Assembly (NCBI GenBank): GCA_938028725.1
Contig: CALIMH010000001.1
Location: 124,001 to 188,000, forward strand
Length of the DNA stretch: 64,000 nt
DNA from: an uncultured Anaerolineae bacterium
GTDB lineage: Bacteria; Chloroflexota; Anaerolineae; J036; Brachytrichaceae
Direction of reading: 5' to 3'
Each line of letters opens with the position of its first letter. Position 1 is the stretch's first letter. The position numbers and the translations under genes are program-made. Shown in pieces: positions 1 through 8,813 of this stretch. The notes under the pieces were generated by a model that saw only the letters and a program-made list of their open reading frames with translations, was not told the origin of the DNA and did no database searches.

Positions 1-2
1 TA

Positions 3-479
3 CCAGTGCATGTTTGGCCGGCACTAGCTGATGTAGATAACGGCGATTGGGCCGGCAAGCCGATCAAACAACTTAGCGAAGACGTGGCCACCCGCGAGCT
101 ATGGCAGATGGTGGTTGAGAGGCCTTCGCAGGCGCACTTCCCCAACGGTGAAGGAATGTTGGCGATGCAGCGGCGGGTGGTCGACGCGCTTGAACGTATC
201 ATCGCGGCACACCCCGACCTGCCCACAGAGCCGACCGCGGAACATGAGAAGCAACCACGCTTGCGCCCACAAGAGGTTGCGGTGGTTGCCCACGCCGACG
301 TGATCAAAGCTGCGCTCGCCCACCACTTAGATATGCCGTTCGACTCGTTCCAGAAGCTCCACGTCAGTCCCGCGTCGCTTAGCGCGTTGGCTGTGTTCCA
401 CGACCCGCAGCGAGGGCGGCGATGGTCACAGCTGCTGTGCTTGAACGTGCAGCCTTACCTGACGAACTTTTGGACGTAG
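3..479 (+). CDS. Histidine phosphatase (phosphoglycerate-mutase-like), 5'-truncated
   Basis: C-terminal part of a histidine-phosphatase superfamily enzyme, which removes phosphate from small molecules through a phospho-histidine. The reading frame is open to the left edge, so the start and the N-terminal RHG motif lie outside the window. Visible are the acidic segment ALADVDNGDWAGK and the second catalytic histidine in VAVVAHADVIKAALAHHLDMP, followed by the usual FxKLHVSPASLS segment. A GTG at 6 is only an internal codon. The last 25 nt overlap the convergent cdsA. The substrate cannot be told (cofactor-independent mutase, alpha-ribazole phosphatase and SixA-like enzymes share these motifs). 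Confidence 0.8.
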   Translation, partial: PVHVWPALADVDNGDWAGKPIKQLSEDVATRELWQMVVERPSQAHFPNGEGMLAMQRRVVDALERIIAAHPDLPTEPTAEHEKQPRLRPQEVAVVAHADVIKAALAHHLDMPFDSFQKLHVSPASLSALAVFHDPQRGRRWSQLLCLNVQPYLTNFWT

Positions 480-1267
480 AAAGCGATCACCCCTGCCCAC
501 AACACTGAGTCTATGCGGTCTAGCACGCCGCCGTGCCCTGGAATGAGATGGCCGGAGTCTTTGGCATGGGCTTGGCGCTTGAGCATGGACTCGATGAGGT
601 CGCCAAACACGCTCAGCGACCCGATCAATGCCCCACACAGCAACCCCACCGGCCAGCTAATGGGGGAGCCTGCGCCGACGACCAGTCCTACCAGCGCGCT
701 GCACACGCTGCCGCCCCAGTAGCCCTCCCACGTTTTGGCAGGGCTAATGCGCGGGGCTAACAAATGTCGGCCGAGCAAGCGCCCCGCCACAAAGGCGGCG
801 CTATCGGCTGTCCACACGCTGCCAAGCGTGAGCACCAACCACCACCATCCGTCCTCTAGCTCGCGCAGGCCGGCAAGGTGGCCGGCTGTCCAGCCGAGGT
901 AGAAGCCGCCAGCGAACCCCACTGCCCAGTCGCCGATCGTGCGACGGTCGGCGCGGTAAAGCTGCCAAGCCAGCGAGGAGAGCAGGGCTAACGAGAGGGC
1001 TGGCGCTAGGAGCTGTAAGTCTGAGAAGCGCACACTGATGAAGGCCGCAGTTGTGGTGAGCATCATGAAACCCAGGTCTGGGTGGTATCCTGCTGCGTGC
1101 AGCAAGCGCCATAGCTCACGTGTCGCGAGCACCAGCGCTGACAGCAGGAGCGCTACAAACCACCAGCCACCGAGGTAACCTGTGCCGAGCGTCAAAGCGA
1201 CAACGACGATGCCGCTCAGCACGCGCGCAACCAATTCTGATGACAATGCGAAATGGTGGTAGAGCAA
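455..1267 (-). CDS. cdsA: Phosphatidate cytidylyltransferase
   Basis: Makes CDP-diacylglycerol from phosphatidate and CTP, the branch point of phospholipid synthesis, in the cytoplasmic membrane. The protein is 270 aa with about seven hydrophobic segments. The CDP-alcohol signature lies at about residues 227-253, with S-x-L-K-R, K-D-x-G, P-G-H-G-G and D-R-x-D all present. It is the last gene of the minus-strand run rpsB-tsf-pyrH-frr-uppS-cdsA, 8 nt after uppS, which is the common bacterial order. The 3' end overlaps the convergent phosphatase gene by 25 nt. Confidence 0.93.
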   Translation of the reverse strand: MLYHHFALSSELVARVLSGIVVVALTLGTGYLGGWWFVALLLSALVLATRELWRLLHAAGYHPDLGFMMLTTTAAFISVRFSDLQLLAPALSLALLSSLAWQLYRADRRTIGDWAVGFAGGFYLGWTAGHLAGLRELEDGWWWLVLTLGSVWTADSAAFVAGRLLGRHLLAPRISPAKTWEGYWGGSVCSALVGLVVGAGSPISWPVGLLCGALIGSLSVFGDLIESMLKRQAHAKDSGHLIPGHGGVLDRIDSVLWAGVIAFYVQKFVR

Positions 1268-1275
1268 GGCTTGCT

Positions 1276-2037
1276 CTACTTTAGCCCACCAAATCGGCGC
1301 TCGCGGCGGGTGAATTGCTCAATCGCGCGCTTCAGCTCCCTTTCGTCGAAGTCAGGCCAGCAGACTTCGGTGATGTAGTACTCTGCGTAAGCGCCTTGCC
1401 AGATCAGAAAATTGCTCACGCGATACTCGCCACTGGTGCGGATGATCAAGTCGGGGTCCGGCAAGTCAGCGGTGTACAGGTACCGTGAGATGAGCGCCTC
1501 GCTCACTTCGGCAGGCTGGATGCCATCGGCGATGATGCGGCGGACGGCGTCCACAATCTCGGCCCGCCCGCCGTAGTTGAGCGCGACGTTCAAGATGAGC
1601 GCGGTGTTGTTCTTGGTGCGTTCAATAGCAGCTTGAATCTTCTCGACCAGGCGTGGAGGGATGCGGTCGCATCGCCCCAGATGGCGAATCTGCACGCCCT
1701 CGCGGTGCAACGACTCTAGCTCGCGCTCGAGGGATGTCTCCAACAGTTTCATCAGTCCCTCCACTTCGTCTCTGGGGCGGTTCCAGTTCTCCGTGGAGAA
1801 CGCATACAGCGTGACGATGCGGATGCCCTGATCCTTGCATGCACGCAGGATGCGGTGCAGGTTGTCGGTGCCGGCTTTGTGGCCTGCTAAGCGCGGCAAG
1901 TTGCGTGCTTTTGCCCAGCGGCCGTTGCCGTCCATGATGATGGCCAAATGGCGAATGCCGTGTGGCGCCACCGGCGCGTCCACCACCGCAGTGGCGCCAC
2001 AGAGTGTTCGGGGCACGGAAACTGCTGTCAACGTCAT
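1276..2037 (-). CDS. uppS: Isoprenyl transferase (undecaprenyl diphosphate synthase)
   Basis: Cis-prenyltransferase that condenses isopentenyl diphosphate onto farnesyl diphosphate to give the C55 lipid carrier for cell-wall and glycan synthesis. The 253-aa protein has the catalytic MDGNGRWAK motif (Asp36), the [10 protein letters not shown] segment, and the C-terminal RTSGE...[14 protein letters not shown] signature. About 25 residues precede the conserved core; a later start is possible but no better start codon with a ribosome site is evident. It lies between frr and cdsA in one minus-strand operon. Confidence 0.93.
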   Translation of the reverse strand: MTLTAVSVPRTLCGATAVVDAPVAPHGIRHLAIIMDGNGRWAKARNLPRLAGHKAGTDNLHRILRACKDQGIRIVTLYAFSTENWNRPRDEVEGLMKLLETSLERELESLHREGVQIRHLGRCDRIPPRLVEKIQAAIERTKNNTALILNVALNYGGRAEIVDAVRRIIADGIQPAEVSEALISRYLYTADLPDPDLIIRTSGEYRVSNFLIWQGAYAEYYITEVCWPDFDERELKRAIEQFTRRERRFGGLK

Positions 2038-2058
2038 GCGCGAGCCTGCCTCTGGTTG

Positions 2059-2625
2059 TTACATCTCCATGATTTCGCGCTCCTTGCGGGCGCTGAGCAT
2101 GTCCACTTTCTCCACGTAACGATGGGTGACTTGATCGAGTTCCTGTCTACTGCGCTTGTGCTCGTCTTCATTGATGGTCTTGTCTTGCTCCAACGCTTTC
2201 AGCAGCTCCAGGTACTCATGCCGTTGGTTGCGCAGGGCCACCTTGGCCTCTTCAGCACGTTTGTGCACCAGCTTCACCAGCTCCCGACGCCGTTCCTGGG
2301 TCAAGGGAGGAATTTGCAAGCGGATCACCTTGCCGTCGTTGTTTGGGGTGAGGCCCAAGTCGGAGTTTAAGATGGCTTTCTCGATCGGCTTGAGGCTGCT
2401 GGGATCGAACGGTTTGATCATCAGCACTTGCGGCTCTGGCACGGAGATGGTAGCTAATTGCTGAAGTGGCACAAACGTGCCGTAGTATTCCACCGTCAGC
2501 TTCTCTACTAAGCCAGGCGATGCACGGCCGGTGCGGATTTGCTGGAAATCAGCCTCCATTGCCGCAATTGATTTGTCCATTTCCCGCTCAACGTCTTTGA
2601 GGAGACGCCTTACTTCTTCAACCAT
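2059..2625 (-). CDS. frr: Ribosome recycling factor
   Basis: Releases 70S ribosomes from mRNA after termination, together with EF-G. At 188 aa it is the normal family length. It shows the typical N-terminal helix (VRRLLKDVEREMDKSIAAMEADFQQIRTGRASPG, shown here only as family context), the YYGTFVPLQQLATISVPEP beta region and the ERRRELVKLVHKRAEEAKVA helix. It lies 21 nt upstream of uppS and downstream of pyrH, the standard pyrH-frr-uppS-cdsA order. The 116-nt gap to pyrH is the widest inside the cluster. Confidence 0.95.
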   Translation of the reverse strand: MVEEVRRLLKDVEREMDKSIAAMEADFQQIRTGRASPGLVEKLTVEYYGTFVPLQQLATISVPEPQVLMIKPFDPSSLKPIEKAILNSDLGLTPNNDGKVIRLQIPPLTQERRRELVKLVHKRAEEAKVALRNQRHEYLELLKALEQDKTINEDEHKRSRQELDQVTHRYVEKVDMLSARKEREIMEM

Positions 2626-2741
2626 GAGATTTGAACCTCGCTTCTTCTATCACATAGGGACTGCAGACATCCACACGCTGCCTGTCAAATCCTATCACAG
2701 GCGCGCTTGATAGTTTTTGAGGGCTGAGGTTGAAGGGAGGT

Positions 2742-3491
<750 letters not shown>

Positions 3492-3508
3492 TCAGGTGCC
3501 AAGTGAAG

Positions 3509-3537
3509 CAAGAGGGGCATTGTCCATGCCCCTCTTG
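3509..3537 (-). terminator. Perfect 12-bp stem-loop between tsf and pyrH (attenuator or processing site)
   Basis: Inverted repeat CAAGAGGGGCAT / ATGCCCCTCTTG with a 5-nt loop, located 6 nt past the tsf stop and 38 nt before pyrH. No T-run follows on the minus strand, so a full intrinsic terminator is unlikely; an attenuator, RNase-processing or transcript-stabilising hairpin fits better. Confidence 0.55.
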
Positions 3538-3543
3538 ACTGCA

Positions 3544-4137
3544 TTACTCGCCGAGTTGATAGCGGGCGAATCGCCTGATCACGATGTTCTCGCCTATCTT
3601 GGCGATCGCTGACGTGATGAGGTCCTTCACCTTTAGGGAGTCGTCCTTCACAAAAGCCTGTTCCATCAGGACGTGCTCTTGGTAGAACTTTTCCATGCGA
3701 CCGGCAGCGATGCGCTCCGCGATCTCAGGCTTCTTTCCTTCAGCCAACGCCTCTTGGCGGAACTGCTCCATTTGGCGCTCCACCACTTCAGCAGGGACGT
3801 CCTCTTTGCGAATGTAAAGCGGGTTGTTTGAGGCGATCTGCAGGGCGATGTCATGCGCCAGCTCCCGGAATTCTGGCATGCGCGCCACGAAGTCGGTTTC
3901 GCAATTGACCTCCACCAAGACGCCGAGGCGGGCCCCCGGGTGGGCGTAAACTTCGATCACGCCTTCTCGCGCTTCGCGCGTGGCTTTCTTCGCTGCGGTG
4001 GCCAGGCCGCGCTCTTGCAGCCAGGCGGCTGCTCGCCCCATGTCGCCATCGGTTTGTTCCAGTGCCTTTTTGCACTCCATCATGCCTGCGCCGGTCTGCT
4101 CGCGCAGTTGCTTGATCAACTCTGCTGTAATTGCCAT
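3544..4137 (-). CDS. tsf: Translation elongation factor Ts (short form)
   Basis: Nucleotide exchange factor for EF-Tu. The N-terminal UBA-like domain (ITAELIKQLREQTGAGMMECKKAL) and the EVNCETDFVAR core signature are clear. The protein is only 197 aa, close to the short Thermus-type form and much shorter than the roughly 280-aa E. coli protein; the sequence goes from a single core subdomain to a C-terminal helix (SLKVKDLITSAIAKIGENIVIRRF). It follows rpsB, as in most bacteria, with a hairpin in the 90-nt gap between them. Confidence 0.95.
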   Translation of the reverse strand: MAITAELIKQLREQTGAGMMECKKALEQTDGDMGRAAAWLQERGLATAAKKATREAREGVIEVYAHPGARLGVLVEVNCETDFVARMPEFRELAHDIALQIASNNPLYIRKEDVPAEVVERQMEQFRQEALAEGKKPEIAERIAAGRMEKFYQEHVLMEQAFVKDDSLKVKDLITSAIAKIGENIVIRRFARYQLGE

Positions 4138-4160
4138 AGCCTATCCACCATACGTTAAAA

Positions 4161-4191
4161 CGCGGAGCAGCGCATCAGTCGCTGTTCCGCG
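4161..4191 (-). terminator. Stem-loop with short T-run between rpsB and tsf
   Basis: Imperfect 12-bp stem CGCGGAGCAGCG / CGCTGTTCCGCG with a 7-nt loop. On the minus strand it is followed by TTTTAACG, so it could act as a weak intrinsic terminator that lowers tsf expression relative to rpsB. Confidence 0.5.
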
Positions 4192-4227
4192 CTAAGTCGT
4201 TCGCTGTTGGCTGTGAGTTTGCTTGCC

Positions 4228-5043
4228 TCACTCTTCATCTTCGTCGAAGTCAGGCGCGAAGCTGCGAGGCCATAGGGTGGCATCGTCCTCTTCGGCCGTG
4301 ACGGCGGGCGCTGGTTCTTCCGCTTGCTCTGTGCTGCTGGTGACCTCGTCGCCTTTCTCGCGCATCTTTAGGCCCTCAAGCGCAGCAGTTGCCATTGCCT
4401 CGACGATCAGCTTGATTGCGCGCAGGGCGTCGTCGTTGGCCGGGATCACGTAGTCCACGCCGTCAGGGTCGCAGTTGCTGTCCACCATGGCAATGACCGG
4501 GATGCCGACGCGGTTGGCTTCTTTCACGGCGCCGGCCTCGCGCTGCACATCCACTACGAACAGCAGGTCGGGCAAGCGCCGCATGTTCTTGATGCCGCCC
4601 AGCCGGCGGTTGAGGCGCTCGATTTCTCGTGTGCGCAGGAGGGCCTCCTTTTTGGTCAGCCAGTTGAACTCACCACGCTCTTTCATCGCTTCCAGCTCGG
4701 CGAGTCGGTCGAGCCGGCTGCGGATGGTGCGCCAGTTGGTCAGTGTGCCGCCAAGGAAGCGCTCGGTGACGTAGGGTTGACCGGCGCGCTTGGCTTGCTC
4801 TGCGATGACTTCCTGGGCGTGGCGCTTGGTGCCGACGAACAGCACGCTGCCACCTTTGGCAACGGTGTTGCGGATCAGCTCGGCGGCTTGGTCTAACGCG
4901 ACAACAGTTTGCTGCAAGTCGAGGATGTGGACGCCATTACGCTCGGTGTAAATGTAGGGCTTCATTTTGGGGTTCCAACGCTTCACGCGATGGCCAAAAT
5001 GCACGCCCGCCTCGAGCATGGCCTTCATCGAAACTACTGGCAT
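4228..5043 (-). CDS. rpsB: 30S ribosomal protein S2
   Basis: Ribosomal protein of the small-subunit body. The N-terminus [29 protein letters not shown] and the [25 protein letters not shown] signature are textbook S2. The 271-aa length includes an acidic, low-complexity C-terminal tail from about residue 235, ending DFDEDEE, which varies in this family. An AAGGAG ribosome site lies just upstream of the ATG. It is the first gene of the minus-strand core cluster; the next 190 nt upstream hold no gene I can support, only the leader. Confidence 0.96.
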   Translation of the reverse strand: MPVVSMKAMLEAGVHFGHRVKRWNPKMKPYIYTERNGVHILDLQQTVVALDQAAELIRNTVAKGGSVLFVGTKRHAQEVIAEQAKRAGQPYVTERFLGGTLTNWRTIRSRLDRLAELEAMKERGEFNWLTKKEALLRTREIERLNRRLGGIKNMRRLPDLLFVVDVQREAGAVKEANRVGIPVIAMVDSNCDPDGVDYVIPANDDALRAIKLIVEAMATAALEGLKMREKGDEVTSSTEQAEEPAPAVTAEEDDATLWPRSFAPDFDEDEE

Positions 5044-5232
5044 GTGAGCTGGGTCTCCTTAAAGCCTCTGCCTTCGTCACCTGGGGTGAGGATCTGGCCC
5101 ACTCGCCAGACAGGACCTCCTCCCATCGGAAGGCGTGTGTGATTGCAGGAAGGTATTCTACCATGCGAGCGGCCATCCGAGCACGAGGCGCGAGGCGTGA
5201 AATGTTGCCACTGTGCGGGGCGCCTAGGACGC

Positions 5233-5811
5233 TCACTTGAGGCGCATCGGCAAGCCTGCTACCACCAGCCAGGCTGCGTCAGCGCGGCTTGCCCACCACT
5301 GGTTGGCTCGTCCCAGCGCGTCGCGGAAGGCGCGCCCAGCCGGGTGGGAGGGCACCAGTCCCATACCCACCTCGTTGCTCACCACTACCCAGTGCGCGTC
5401 GCAGGCCTGGCGCGCTGCAAAAAGCACAGCGCAGGCGGCTTCCGCTGCCTCTTCGGGGTGTGTGGGCGGGGTGGTGTCCATGAACAGTGCACCGCTGATG
5501 TAGAGCGAGAGGCAATCGAGCAACACTGCGCGTGGCGCGCGTTCTGCTAGCGCAGCTTGCCACCGCTCAGCAAAGTGCTCGTCCACTACCAACGTGCGCC
5601 ATGCTGCTGGCCGCGTGGCGCGATGGCGGGCGATGCGGTGTTGCGCCTCCGGGTCGGCCAGGGTCTGGGCGGTCTCGCGCCAGGTGGCTAGGAAGACCAC
5701 CTCGTCGCCACCGAGCGATTGGGCGAGCTGCTGTGCGAACGTGCTTTTGCCACTGCGCGCTCCTCCCAACACCAGCACGAGCTGGGATGTTGCTTTGCCC
5801 ATGCTGGGCAT
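5233..5811 (-). CDS. cobU: Adenosylcobinamide kinase / adenosylcobinamide-phosphate guanylyltransferase
   Basis: Bifunctional enzyme of cobalamin nucleotide-loop assembly that phosphorylates adenosylcobinamide and then guanylylates it. The P-loop GGARSGKSTFAQQLAQ, the LLDCLSLYISG segment and VSNEVGMGLVPSHPAGRAFRDALG are diagnostic of CobU/CobP. The open frame continues far upstream, but that part is antisense-like sequence within the deacetylase gene, so I start at ATG 5811 (192 aa, with ATG 5802 as an alternative), 22 nt after the upstream stop. No other cobalamin-assembly gene or cobalamin riboswitch is visible nearby, so it may serve corrinoid salvage. Confidence 0.9.
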   Translation of the reverse strand: MPSMGKATSQLVLVLGGARSGKSTFAQQLAQSLGGDEVVFLATWRETAQTLADPEAQHRIARHRATRPAAWRTLVVDEHFAERWQAALAERAPRAVLLDCLSLYISGALFMDTTPPTHPEEAAEAACAVLFAARQACDAHWVVVSNEVGMGLVPSHPAGRAFRDALGRANQWWASRADAAWLVVAGLPMRLK

Positions 5812-5833
5812 GAGGATAACACGTTGGCTGCTT

Positions 5834-6859
5834 TCAGTCGCCGAGCGCCAAGAGAAAGCGCACGGTGTTGTCGCCCAGGTGCTGGACCGCGTAGCCGCCC
5901 TCCATGACCACCACTGTTCGCAGGCGCAATCGTGCGAGGCGAGCACCCATGCGCGGGAATGCTTTGGCGCTGAGCGCGAAATCGCCGAGCGGGTCTTGGC
6001 TAAACGTGTCTGCCCCAAAGGACACGACCAGCGCGTCTGGCGCGTAGCGTGCAATGGCCTGGATCGCTATTTCTAGCGCGTCCAGGTAAGCAGCGTCGTC
6101 AACGGCGGCTGGCAGGGGGATGTTGAGGTTGAAACCTTCGCCTTTGCCAACGCCTCTCTCTGCCGCGCTGCCCCAGAAATAGGGGTACTCCCGCCGCGGG
6201 TCAGCGTGCAGTGAGGCGACGAAGACATCGCAGCGGTCATAAAAGATCGCTTGTGTGCCGTTGCCGTGGTGGTAGTCCACGTCGAGCACAGCCACCCGGG
6301 CGCCTTGTTGCGTCAGCCAGTGTGCAGCAATTGCTGCGTTGTTGAGCAAGCAATAGCCACCGCCCATCTCTGCGTGGGCATGATGACCGGGCGGACGACA
6401 CAGCGCGAACGCACACGGCGCACCCGCTGCGACAAGCTGGGCTGCGCTCAACGCGCATTGCGCGGCCCAATATGCTGCGGCCCAGGTGTGGGCTGTGATG
6501 GCCACGCTGAGGTCGAAGCAGTACACGCCGGCCAAGCCGGCGATGTTTTGGTCGGGATAGTGCTGGAACGGCGGCCTGAAGAAGGTGTCGGCGCGCACTT
6601 CGTCGCCGGGGTGGTTTTCGGCCACCCAACGCGCGTGCGCAGTCTGGAGAAAGGTGAGGTAGTCCTCTCGATGCACCTGCGCGATTGGGGCAAGGCCGAA
6701 GTCACGGGGCATCTGAGGCGTGGGCAGGTTGTGTGCTTGCAGCGCCTGGAGGATGGCCTCGACCCGCGCCGGGCTTTCCAGATAGGGCACCCACTGGCCG
6801 TTGATGAACTCGCGCGAGGGGGCGTGCTTGAGCTGATCGGGGTGGAAGAAGGTGTGCAT
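5834..6859 (-). CDS. Histone-deacetylase-family / acetylpolyamine amidohydrolase-like deacetylase
   Basis: Zinc hydrolase that removes acetyl groups, probably from acetylated polyamines or related amines. Key motifs of the arginase-deacetylase fold are present: RPPGHHAHAEMGGGYCLLNN (tandem His), VAVLDVDYHHGNGTQ (metal ligands), SFGADTFSQDPLGDF (metal Asp) and MEGGY (catalytic Tyr region). The GADTF-x-x-DPLG wording resembles acetylpolyamine amidohydrolases more than acetoin-utilisation AcuC. Start taken at ATG 6859 (341 aa), 23 nt after the preceding gene's stop; the longer open frame overlaps that gene. It lies in a minus-strand run LarA-like, deacetylase, cobU. Confidence 0.87.
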   Translation of the reverse strand: MHTFFHPDQLKHAPSREFINGQWVPYLESPARVEAILQALQAHNLPTPQMPRDFGLAPIAQVHREDYLTFLQTAHARWVAENHPGDEVRADTFFRPPFQHYPDQNIAGLAGVYCFDLSVAITAHTWAAAYWAAQCALSAAQLVAAGAPCAFALCRPPGHHAHAEMGGGYCLLNNAAIAAHWLTQQGARVAVLDVDYHHGNGTQAIFYDRCDVFVASLHADPRREYPYFWGSAAERGVGKGEGFNLNIPLPAAVDDAAYLDALEIAIQAIARYAPDALVVSFGADTFSQDPLGDFALSAKAFPRMGARLARLRLRTVVVMEGGYAVQHLGDNTVRFLLALGD

Positions 6860-6882
6860 GGTGGGGGCCGCCGGGGACGAGG

Positions 6883-8100
6883 CTACCAATCGTTGAGCAC
6901 AGATTCCCACTCTTCGTCTGGTGCGTCGGCCGGCGCGTAGACAGGGTTGACCCAATCAGCGCTGTTCAGCTCGAGCACAAGGCCTTGTCCGGCCAGGCTG
7001 TCGGCAATCTCATGAGCCTCGTTCAGTGTGAAGGCGGGAACCATCCCCAATGCCCGCGCGCGCGGCTCATCTGGGGGCGTGCAGACTGCGATCAACGGGT
7101 GCGACAGGCGCACTTTGGACCAAGCCCAGGCGCGCACAAGGCCTTCTTCTCGGAGGGGACGTCGAGCAAGCCAGTGGAGCAACAGGTCGGGATCGGCATC
7201 CATGGCCAGCGTACTGCAGAAGGTCTCGCGCTCACCAGCAAGGATTGGCATGGCTGCTTCGATGATGATCGGCGCGCCCTTTATCAAGACGGTGTCGCGG
7301 TGCAGGACTAGGTGCGCAATCAAAGGGACGACATCGAACAGGTCTGACGCGCCGGCCTGAATTACCAGGCGGTCATACTGAGGGTGGGCCACGCGCAGCT
7401 CACGTTGCATCGCCACTTCGCGCGCAGCCGCCTGGTCAACGGTGTCAGGAGAGCCGGCGAAGACGATCGGGAGCGCGCCCTCCACGACCTCCACCGCGAA
7501 CGTCAACCCTAGCCGATGCGCGAGTTCACGAGGGAGGCGATGCGCCAGCGCCTCGGGATAGCCAGCCAGTTGTGCCTCGAGCTGCTGGCTCATCCGCAGC
7601 TCGGCAGCAATGGCTTGGCTTGTCACTCCTGGGCATAGCGCCGCCAGTGCGCCCTGAGGCTGCCACGTCGGGACGTTGGGACGGCGCCCGCCGAGCGCGA
7701 TCAGGAGATCGGCTTCCAAGGCGCGCACGTTCACATCGAGCGCGATGCCATCGAGGTAGCCGAGGGTAGTCAGCTCGTCGGCGTGTTCAGCGCAATGCCA
7801 CTCGGTCGGCACGCCGGCCAAAGACAAGTGGCGCGGGGCATGCGGCAGCGCAGCCACTAACACGTTGATGTTTGTGTTAGGCACGCCGGCCTTGCGCATC
7901 AGGTCGAGCAGCGCCGCCAGGGCAACCGGCGACGCTTCGCCGCAGATCACCGTCACTCGCTTGTGAGCGTCGCATAGTTCTGTCAGCGGCAAGGCATGCA
8001 AGGGTCTCAGAGCAGCAGCCTGCACCGCTTGGTACAACCGCTTCTCCCGCCCTCGTTCCGCGCGGAGGCGGTTTTTGGATAGGAACGCCGCAACAGACAA
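6883..8100 (-). CDS. LarA-like (DUF2088) protein, probably not a racemase
   Basis: A 405-aa protein that I place with low-to-moderate confidence in the LarA/DUF2088 family (nickel-pincer lactate racemase and relatives). Supporting features are the overall length, the N-terminal alpha/beta region ending VPNTNINVLVAALPH, and the NVRALEADLLIALGG...CPGV segment, which resembles the LarA stretch ending in PGVS. The residues that carry the nickel-pincer cofactor in LarA are not recognisable: the PHFFAGFSGGRK-like motif is replaced by PNVPTWQPQG, so the histidine and the cofactor lysine are missing. It is the first gene of a tight run with the deacetylase (23 nt) and cobU. Function unknown. Confidence 0.5.
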   Translation of the reverse strand: MSVAAFLSKNRLRAERGREKRLYQAVQAAALRPLHALPLTELCDAHKRVTVICGEASPVALAALLDLMRKAGVPNTNINVLVAALPHAPRHLSLAGVPTEWHCAEHADELTTLGYLDGIALDVNVRALEADLLIALGGRRPNVPTWQPQGALAALCPGVTSQAIAAELRMSQQLEAQLAGYPEALAHRLPRELAHRLGLTFAVEVVEGALPIVFAGSPDTVDQAAAREVAMQRELRVAHPQYDRLVIQAGASDLFDVVPLIAHLVLHRDTVLIKGAPIIIEAAMPILAGERETFCSTLAMDADPDLLLHWLARRPLREEGLVRAWAWSKVRLSHPLIAVCTPPDEPRARALGMVPAFTLNEAHEIADSLAGQGLVLELNSADWVNPVYAPADAPDEEWESVLNDW

Positions 8101-8126
8101 GGCTAAGGTGATTATAGTGACGGCAC

Positions 8127-8735
8127 ATGAGGTGGTGGCGAGCGGGACGAGCGCGCACTAAAATGCAGCGCATGGTTTCCAGTGCGCGACGGGCGACGTG
8201 GTTTACGACGATCCTGCTAGCTCTGAGCGCCTGCGCCGGGGCGGAGGAGGCTACGACGCTGTCCTCGACGCCGGCATCCACGCCAACTGTGCTGCTCTCG
8301 GCGCGGCCCACGCCCACGCCTCAGCCGAGCGCCTTGCCTGTGCCAACCGTTACTGCTTCGGCCGCCGAGCCAACTCCGGCATTTGTGCCCAGCGGCCGCA
8401 CCGTTTGGAACACGGTGATCGGCACTAGCCGCAGCGTCGGCACCTGCACACGAGGCTCTGTGTTGCCGGCCTACGGCTTGGTGCAAGTGACTGCACTGGA
8501 TGATGGCAGCATTGAGTGGAAGAGCCAGGAGCCGTCGCCCTACCGCATGACGCGCATCGCCCCGTCCACCTATCGCTACAGCGGGCCGGATGCAGTCGGC
8601 AGCGGCGTGGTGACGATGACCGTGCGCTTTGTGGACGCGCAGAGCTTGCGCGTCACTCGCGAGTTTGTGCCGGACAATGATCCCCTCTGCACCCACATTT
8701 ATGAATACGGCGGCGAGTTCCGCTGGGCGCGCTAG
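8127..8735 (+). CDS. Predicted lipoprotein, function unknown
   Basis: Secreted lipoprotein with signal peptide ...WFTTILLALSAC (lipobox LSAC), a Thr/Pro-rich linker of about 50 residues with TPTP repeats, and a C-terminal beta-rich domain of about 100 residues (SVGTCTRGSVLPAYG ... LCTHIYEYGGEFRWAR) with two cysteines that could pair. The ATG at 8127 lies 8 nt after a TATAGT box (8113-8118), suggesting a leaderless start; ATG 8163 would give a more normal 23-residue signal peptide. The C-terminal domain was not recognised. Divergent from the LarA-like gene. Confidence 0.7.
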   Translation: MRWWRAGRARTKMQRMVSSARRATWFTTILLALSACAGAEEATTLSSTPASTPTVLLSARPTPTPQPSALPVPTVTASAAEPTPAFVPSGRTVWNTVIGTSRSVGTCTRGSVLPAYGLVQVTALDDGSIEWKSQEPSPYRMTRIAPSTYRYSGPDAVGSGVVTMTVRFVDAQSLRVTREFVPDNDPLCTHIYEYGGEFRWAR

Positions 8736-8777
8736 GGATGCCTTCCCGTGAGTCTTTGAAGCAGTCCAAGGTTCGCC

Positions 8778-8807
8778 TTGGCATAGCCCGCGCAACCCCG
8801 ATACAAT
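8778..8807 (+). promoter_or_regulatory. Promoter of the molybdenum hydroxylase gene, leaderless arrangement
   Basis: TTGGCA (8778-8783), 18-nt spacer, TACAAT (8802-8807). The ATG at 8814 begins 6 nt after the -10 box, where transcription should start. Confidence 0.6.
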
Positions 8808-8813
8808 CCGACT

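Noticed and set aside
2640-2741. GCCTGT/ACAGGC stem between frr and pyrH as a terminator
   Set aside because: Only 6 bp, 11-nt loop and no T-run; too weak to call.
5812-6054. Longer N-terminus of the cobU-like protein
   Set aside because: This part lies within the deacetylase gene in another frame and has no family similarity; ATG 5811 fits the P-loop start.
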